Source of the DNA: Candidatus Moraniibacteriota bacterium
GTDB taxonomy: Bacteria; Patescibacteriota; Minisyncoccia; Moranbacterales; GCA-2747515
Length of the DNA: 8,178 bases
Assembly: GCA_029933995.1 (NCBI GenBank)
Contig: JAOZNB010000059.1
Span: 1 to 8,178, forward strand
Direction of reading: 5' to 3'
A program made the translations under genes and the position numbers. Positions within the stretch are counted from its first letter, which is position 1, and the number at the start of each line of letters is the position of its first letter. Shown here in pieces: positions 5,576-8,178 of the stretch. The notes below the pieces were generated by a model that made no database searches, had not been told where the DNA came from, and saw nothing but the letters and a program-made list of their open reading frames with translations.

Positions 5576-5609
5576 GTTACAAGAACTAGAATTTTCTAGT
5601 TCTTGTAAC
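5576..5609 (-). terminator. Hairpin terminator after the 65-aa gene
   Basis: The arms GTTACAAGAACTAGAA (5576-5591) and their exact reverse complement (5594-5609) give about 15 bp of stem. On the minus strand the stem is followed after a few bases by CTTTTTTAAG, a run of six T. It lies about 65 bases after the stop of the 65-aa gene and separates it from the NAD operon. Confidence 0.7.
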
Positions 5610-5611
5610 TT

Positions 5612-5630
5612 TAGTGTATTAGTTACACTA
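5612..5630. promoter_or_regulatory. Operator-like dyad TAGTGTA-N5-TACACTA, copy 1
   Basis: Perfect 7-bp arms (5612-5618, 5624-5630) with a 5-base centre. The same arms and spacing recur at 6014-6032 on the other side of the 65-aa gene, while the centre differs. Conserved arms with a variable spacer suggest a protein-binding site or a paired structural element, not a recent duplication. Confidence 0.45.
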
Positions 5631-5675
5631 TCTTAATTTAAAAAAAATAGCGTAAAAAAATTTGCGTAAAACCAC

Positions 5676-5873
5676 CTACTGCTGATACCTATCGATGAGT
5701 TCTTGAGCCTTCTCTTCATTGCCCTGCCTACGCATCCGATTTACCACTGGACCAAGTCCATTCTTCTCCACTTCTTGATCGAGAGTCATCATTGGCATCT
5801 GCATTGCGATAAAACCATTCGCCCAATCACCCACACCCATTACTCTTCCTTCCTGATTACGTACGATGTTCAT
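5676..5873 (-). CDS. Small protein, 65 aa, unknown function
   Basis: ATG 5873 has a clear AAGGGAG ribosome site nine bases upstream and the frame ends at TAG 5676. A longer frame from 5948 would translate the tandem repeats at 5890-5949 and is rejected. The N-terminal half holds a short hydrophobic, methionine-rich segment GFIAMQMPMM (20-29), too short for a confident membrane span. The C-terminal half (about 30-65) is charged and probably helical (EVEKNGLGPVVNRMRRQG, then EEKAQELIDRY). There are no cysteines and no motif I recognise. It is transcribed alone from a good promoter at 6041-6069, through a leader of roughly 160 bases, and ends at the hairpin 5576-5609. That dedicated transcription unit supports a real, probably regulated gene. 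Confidence 0.65.
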   Translation of the reverse strand: MNIVRNQEGRVMGVGDWANGFIAMQMPMMTLDQEVEKNGLGPVVNRMRRQGNEEKAQELIDRYQQ

Positions 5874-5889
5874 CTTTTCAATCTCCCTT

Positions 5890-5949
5890 GGTACGCCGTA
5901 GCATTTTGCGTAGGCGACCTTGGTCGCCATAGCTTTATGCAAAGGCAAC
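5890..5949. repeat. Tandem pair of GCC-GTAGC repeats, copies C and D, in the 65-aa gene's leader
   Basis: Copy C (5890-5919) runs from GGTACGCCGTAGC to GCGTAGGCGACC, and copy D (5922-5949) from GGTCGCCATAGCTTTATGC to GGCAAC. Both are imperfect inverted repeats related to copies A and B. On the minus strand copy C runs straight into ACCAAGGGAG, the same junction with the Shine-Dalgarno as at nadK. A further degenerate stretch near 5960-5975 may be a third unit. These occupy much of the gene-free stretch 5874-6264. Confidence 0.7.
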
Positions 5950-6013
5950 TTTGTTTTGTATAGGCATTTTACGCTTACACTTATTTATATAAAAGAACTC
6001 CTTTTTTATTACT

Positions 6014-6032
6014 TAGTGTATCTATTACACTA
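6014..6032. promoter_or_regulatory. Operator-like dyad TAGTGTA-N5-TACACTA, copy 2, at the expected transcription start
   Basis: Perfect 7-bp arms with a 5-base centre. On the minus strand it begins eight bases after the -10 hexamer of the promoter at 6041-6069, so it covers the expected +1 region. That suits a repressor operator or a hairpin at the 5' end of the mRNA. A further half-site TACACTA lies at 6073-6079, just upstream of the -35. Confidence 0.5.
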
Positions 6033-6040
6033 CTAACTAC

Positions 6041-6069
6041 AATGTAACATACCACTTAAATCGTGTCAA
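6041..6069 (-). promoter_or_regulatory. Promoter of the 65-aa gene
   Basis: The minus strand carries a consensus -35 TTGACA (6064-6069), a 17-base spacer, and -10 TACATT (6041-6046; four of six matches) preceded by TG one base upstream, an extended -10. This is the best promoter in the window by consensus. It drives the 65-aa gene through a leader of roughly 160 bases. Confidence 0.6.
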
Positions 6070-6200
6070 GCATACACTAAGCATATTTTATAGATAACTA
6101 TTATTTACCTGTGTACTACTGTCACCCTAAAACAAGTTCAAGATAGCAATTTTTTATTTATTCTACTTTTCTAGTTTTTATATAAAAAATTATTAACCAA

Positions 6201-6238
6201 AATAAAAACAGGTCTCAAAATTACTTCAAGTCCTGTTT
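6201..6238 (-). terminator. Intrinsic terminator after the DsrC-like two-gene unit
   Basis: On the minus strand AAACAGG (6238-6232) pairs with CCTGTTT (6212-6206), extendable by a few bases inside, and is immediately followed by a T-rich run (TTTTTATTTT). It lies about 26 bases after the 102-aa gene's stop codon. Confidence 0.6.
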
Positions 6239-6264
6239 ATTTATTATTTCAAAAATTATTAAAA

Positions 6265-6573
6265 TTATTTTTTTCGTAATCTTTGCATGAGAAAAAATTT
6301 ATCATCATCTTTATATAATGCAACAATTCTATTTTCTGTTACAACTACAATAAATAATTTATTGAGCCATTGTTCCTCAATATTATCTATTGTTAATTTA
6401 TCAGCTGTTATATATCTACCCATAACTGTTGTAGGCACTACCTCCTGTACCACAGTTATTACTACCTCCACAGGTATTTCCAATAAAATTTTAAAGGCAT
6501 AGTCATTTATAAAACAATTTGTCCAACCCACTCTTCCAATATCATTCAATACTTCACTAAAGCCAAGTGACAT
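6265..6573 (-). CDS. Unknown protein, 102 aa, partner of the DsrC-like gene
   Basis: ATG 6573 has AAGGAG seven bases upstream and lies 15 bases after the DsrC-like stop codon, so the two form one transcription unit ending at 6201-6238. The protein has a single cysteine (C20), a strongly beta-prone central part (EVVITVVQEVVPTTV, about 36-50), a further strand KLFIVVVTENRIVALY (about 72-87) and a basic C-terminal tail. No membrane helix, signal peptide or known motif stands out. The upstream stop is TGA and the frame continues in phase into this gene, so translational coupling or read-through is conceivable, but the ribosome site argues for separate proteins. Function is unknown; the tight pairing suggests it works with the sulfur-carrier-like protein. 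Confidence 0.7.
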   Translation of the reverse strand: MSLGFSEVLNDIGRVGWTNCFINDYAFKILLEIPVEVVITVVQEVVPTTVMGRYITADKLTIDNIEEQWLNKLFIVVVTENRIVALYKDDDKFFLMQRLRKK

Positions 6574-6588
6574 AATGTTCTCCTTATT

Positions 6589-6921
6589 TCAAAAGTTTGA
6601 ACCAATGTTGCATGATGATGGAATTCCTGAACCTGCCATTTTACAAAATCCTTTTCCTGGAAAAATAAATAATTCGAACACTCTTTTAAGAGGAATTTGT
6701 GCAGCCTTGGACAATACCCTGATATAGATAATTCCACCACTTTCCTTAAGATATTCCTGCATATTATGAAGGATCTCCCAATGTTCTGGAGTCATTTCAA
6801 TAATACCAACGTCATTTCGTACATAATCAATCCAATCATCATTGACTGCGTCTGGACCACCTACCAAATATCCATTATCACAAACTTCAAACTCACTATT
6901 TTCATACTTAATTATTGGCAT
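6589..6921 (-). CDS. DsrC/TusE-family sulfur-carrier-like protein, atypical C-terminus
   Basis: The 110-aa product matches the DsrC/TusE/RspA family: an N-terminal beta region ending in GYL (17-19), a DDW (28-30), the hallmark TPEHWEILHNMQEYL (44-58; family T-EHW-II--LR-YY), LSKAA (70-74), LFIFPGKG (84-91), and C93 and C104 in FCKMAGSGIPSSC. The ten-residue spacing between the cysteines equals that of two-cysteine DsrC proteins, where the C-terminal arm carries sulfur as a persulfide or trisulfide. In characterised members the last cysteine is penultimate; here six residues (NIGSNF) follow it. TusE members (tRNA 2-thiouridine relay) normally keep only the final cysteine, so this is DsrC-like. 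No dsrAB, tusBCD or other sulfur gene is in the window. Start 6921 has GAGGAG. The family call is good; the pathway is unknown. Confidence 0.8.
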   Translation of the reverse strand: MPIIKYENSEFEVCDNGYLVGGPDAVNDDWIDYVRNDVGIIEMTPEHWEILHNMQEYLKESGGIIYIRVLSKAAQIPLKRVFELFIFPGKGFCKMAGSGIPSSCNIGSNF

Positions 6922-6967
6922 AAAAACTCCTCTGTTTACAATTGTTAAATTAACTACATTTCAAATA

Positions 6968-6996
6968 ATATTACATTACAAACACCTAACAATCAA
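6968..6996 (-). promoter_or_regulatory. Candidate promoter of the DsrC-like unit
   Basis: The minus strand reads TTGATT (6991-6996), a 17-base spacer and TAATAT (6968-6973), each four of six matches to consensus, with an overlapping alternative -10 TATTAT. It lies about 45 bases upstream of the gene's start, after the terminator at 7091-7131. The remaining sequence between 6997 and 7090 is AT-rich and holds no ORF or strong element. Confidence 0.4.
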
Positions 6997-7090
6997 ATAT
7001 TTTAATTTGCTTTTTAACACTTAAAAAGAAGATACAAAAATTAAATTTCTCACTGTTACATAACATGATCTTTAATACTAATATAAAATA

Positions 7091-7131
7091 ACAAAAAATC
7101 AAGCACTGATTTCATTTGAAATCAGTGCTTG
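7091..7131 (-). terminator. Intrinsic terminator after the 159-aa gene region
   Basis: A perfect 14-bp stem, CAAGCACTGATTTC (7100-7113) with GAAATCAGTGCTTG (7118-7131), and a 4-base loop, followed on the minus strand by ATTTTTTGTTATTTT. This is a textbook Rho-independent terminator oriented for the minus strand. It ends the transcript of the 159-aa gene and of the ORF remnant at 7147-7248. Confidence 0.85.
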
Positions 7132-7146
7132 TATAACACTTGTTTA

Positions 7147-7248
7147 TTACCTTATTCTGGCAACTTGTGGTTTACATCCTTCGTTACCAAAAGTTGTCCA
7201 ACTAGCTGCACATTCAGCAGCAATAATCTGATACTCCCCTAATTCACC
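7147..7248 (-). pseudogene. Short ORF or gene remnant without a standard start codon
   Basis: Between the 159-aa gene and its terminator, one minus frame stays open for 33 codons and ends in TAA at 7147-7149, followed directly by a second TAA. Its translation, GELGEYQIIAAECAASW then TTFGNEGCKPQVARIR, looks protein-like, with two cysteines and mixed polarity. There is no ATG, GTG or TTG in this frame. GGGGAG lies seven bases before an ATT at 7227, so a rare ATT start giving 26 residues is possible; otherwise it is a truncated remnant of a gene once following the 159-aa gene. It could also be chance. Confidence 0.3.
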
Positions 7249-7257
7249 TCTTTAAGT

Positions 7258-7737
7258 TTATAGCTTAAAGAACTCATCAACTACTTCAAAGGCAGTTTCA
7301 ACAAAATCTTCAACACCTAACCGCAAAGCATAATATGCATCAATCATGCCTTGTCGCTCAATAGCAATAATTTGTTTTTTGCCATTACTACACGTAATAT
7401 CCATCTGAATCCAGTCTTCACCATCATCAAAAGCTGTTACATCTATGGCTGTACAATTATTACCATTAAGTTCAATAATAAGTCCAGCAATATGTTTCTC
7501 TTTGATGGCTCCCATATCAAGTGCAAGCCATGCCTTGATCATGCTCAAGCGATCCATGAAATATTCAAACTGCATACCACTTTCTGGATCCATAATAATC
7601 ATATGTACCCAATGTGCACGCTCATCATTTCTCCGTACAATTGCAACACGTGTTGCAGTCCATGGTGCACCATCAATCATTACACGCAGATTTTTTGCTG
7701 CTTCCTGCCTAGAAACTTCATTATGTTTCAAATCCAT
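7258..7737 (-). CDS. Unknown protein, 159 aa, two tandem copies of one domain
   Basis: ATG 7737 has GGGAG about seven bases upstream; the product is soluble and acidic. The protein contains two alignable halves. Residues about 17-76 (VMIDGAPWTATRVAIV, then HWVHMIIMD, then LSMIKAWLALDMG) match about 86-141 (LIIELNGNNCTAIDVTAF, then DWIQMDITC, then QGMIDAYYALRLG). Shared positions include TA-x-x-V, W-x-x-M-x-I and MI-x-A-x-x-AL-x-x-G. Each repeat would be several beta strands followed by a helix, so the protein is probably an intramolecular pseudo-dimer of an alpha/beta fold. I do not recognise the family and see no catalytic motif. It is transcribed between the terminators at 7774-7801 and 7091-7131, so probably on its own, with the short ORF remnant possibly in the same transcript. 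Confidence 0.75.
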   Translation of the reverse strand: MDLKHNEVSRQEAAKNLRVMIDGAPWTATRVAIVRRNDERAHWVHMIIMDPESGMQFEYFMDRLSMIKAWLALDMGAIKEKHIAGLIIELNGNNCTAIDVTAFDDGEDWIQMDITCSNGKKQIIAIERQGMIDAYYALRLGVEDFVETAFEVVDEFFKL

Positions 7738-7765
7738 AATACACTCCCTGTGTATAAAATTTACA

Positions 7766-7801
7766 AAAATAATGTCGTGACCTGAATTCTCAAGCCACGA
7801 C
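7766..7801 (-). terminator. Intrinsic terminator after the 112-aa gene
   Basis: On the minus strand GTCGTG (7801-7796) pairs with CACGAC (7779-7774), and the stem continues inward for six more pairs, including wobbles, around a GAAT loop. It is followed by ATTATTTTTGT, giving a U-tract. It starts about 24 bases after the 112-aa gene's stop codon. Confidence 0.7.
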
Positions 7802-7825
7802 TATATCAATTATTTAGCATCTCAC

Positions 7826-8164
7826 TTAAGTTCTCAGAGATGCTGCAAGATCTTCAATACGACGAAAGACCTCACTGTAATATCGTGACAACTTTGCACG
7901 ATGATCGGCAAACATAGAATCGCCATCTCCTCGCCAAATCCACCATGGATGAAAATCTATGATGGCTTCCAACGAATCAATAGCGGCATCAAGGTTATCC
8001 AATTCACCCCGAGAAAGCTCTTCTGTAAAAGCAAATCGCAAAACGGATAACTCATCACGTGCCACAATAGCTGCACCACGAGCAAATTGTACAACATCAT
8101 CCAGTTCAGACTGTTTAATTTCTCGGGTCTGTAAATAGTTTTGTGTAAATGAAGCAAATTTCAT
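7826..8164 (-). CDS. Unknown helical protein, 112 aa
   Basis: The frame opens at ATG 8164 and ends at TAA 7826; an in-frame TAA nine bases before the ATG shows it does not extend upstream. No convincing Shine-Dalgarno is visible in the 14 bases before the ATG, so a weak or leaderless start is possible. The sequence is rich in charged helix-formers (SELDDVVQFARGAAIVARDEL, then ELDNLDAAIDSLEAII, then the C-terminal SRYYSEVFRRIEDLAASL), with one tryptophan-rich break, FHPWWIWRGDGD (71-82). This looks like a small helical bundle with a conserved-looking aromatic loop. There is no membrane span or known motif. It ends at its own terminator. Function is not recognised. Confidence 0.65.
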   Translation of the reverse strand: MKFASFTQNYLQTREIKQSELDDVVQFARGAAIVARDELSVLRFAFTEELSRGELDNLDAAIDSLEAIIDFHPWWIWRGDGDSMFADHRAKLSRYYSEVFRRIEDLAASLRT

Positions 8165-8178
8165 ACTAGCTTAACTTA

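Noticed and set aside
5874..5948. 25-residue extension of the 65-aa protein (KAMATKVAYAKCYGVP)
   Set aside because: It is made of tandem repeat sequence, and the AAGGGAG before ATG 5873 marks the start.
6574..6591. TGA recoded as glycine, as in Gracilibacteria/SR1, fusing the DsrC-like and 102-aa genes
   Set aside because: nadD also ends in TGA, and reading through it would translate the GC-rich repeat at 4697-4729. No TGA interrupts any recognised gene internally, so the standard code fits.
7351..7785. Plus-strand ORFs of 144 and 111 codons opposite the 159-aa gene
   Set aside because: The minus-strand gene has a ribosome site, an internal repeat and a proper terminator. The plus frames are Ile/Cys/Asn-rich shadows without ribosome sites.
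1..8178. tRNA, rRNA or known riboswitch
   Set aside because: I saw no cloverleaf with GTTCRA-type T-loop, no rRNA-like block, and no recognisable NAD-II or other riboswitch core upstream of nadD. A covariance-model search would be needed to exclude small RNAs.

Overview
AT-rich bacterial DNA in which every supported gene lies on the minus strand, so transcription runs from high to low coordinates. All gene stops are TAA, TAG or TGA, and reading TGA as sense would run nadD into a repeat, so the standard bacterial code fits. Small genes, many hypothetical proteins, Shine-Dalgarno starts, and numerous intergenic palindromes (including one whose forced translation reads SAFAKATATK) suggest a small-genome, Candidate Phyla Radiation/Patescibacteria-like bacterium. 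That placement is an inference, not something the sequence proves.

Right part (8164 to about 5560): short monocistronic or bicistronic units, four of them ending in a hairpin terminator. They are a 112-aa helical protein; a 159-aa protein built from two internal repeats; a start-less ORF remnant; a two-gene unit made of a DsrC/TusE-family sulfur-carrier-like protein (both redox cysteines present, unusual tail) and a 102-aa unknown; and a 65-aa unknown with a strong promoter, an operator-like dyad at its expected transcription start, and a leader carrying tandem repeats.

Central part (5318 to 502): a probable NAD(P) operon in the order nadD, pncB, nadK, nadE, a 48-aa basic protein and an HD-domain phosphohydrolase, closed by a 15-bp hairpin. 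Together PncB (nicotinate to NaMN), NadD (NaMN to NaAD), NadE (NaAD to NAD) and NadK (NAD to NADP) form the complete Preiss-Handler salvage route plus NADP formation. No de novo genes (nadA, nadB, nadC), nicotinamidase or transporter are in the window, so the cell would need imported or otherwise supplied nicotinate. Every gap between these six genes holds at least one inverted repeat, mostly of different families.

Left part (501 to 1): a spacer with a degenerate miniature inverted-repeat element, a promoter with an adjacent dyad, and the first 61 codons of an unidentified gene leaving the window.

Most unusual points: the DsrC-like protein with its extended C-terminus and partner, the complete NAD operon with an HD enzyme and a hairpin in each gap, three genes with related repeats placed immediately upstream of their ribosome-binding site, and a TAGTGTA-N5-TACACTA dyad found on both sides of the 65-aa gene.
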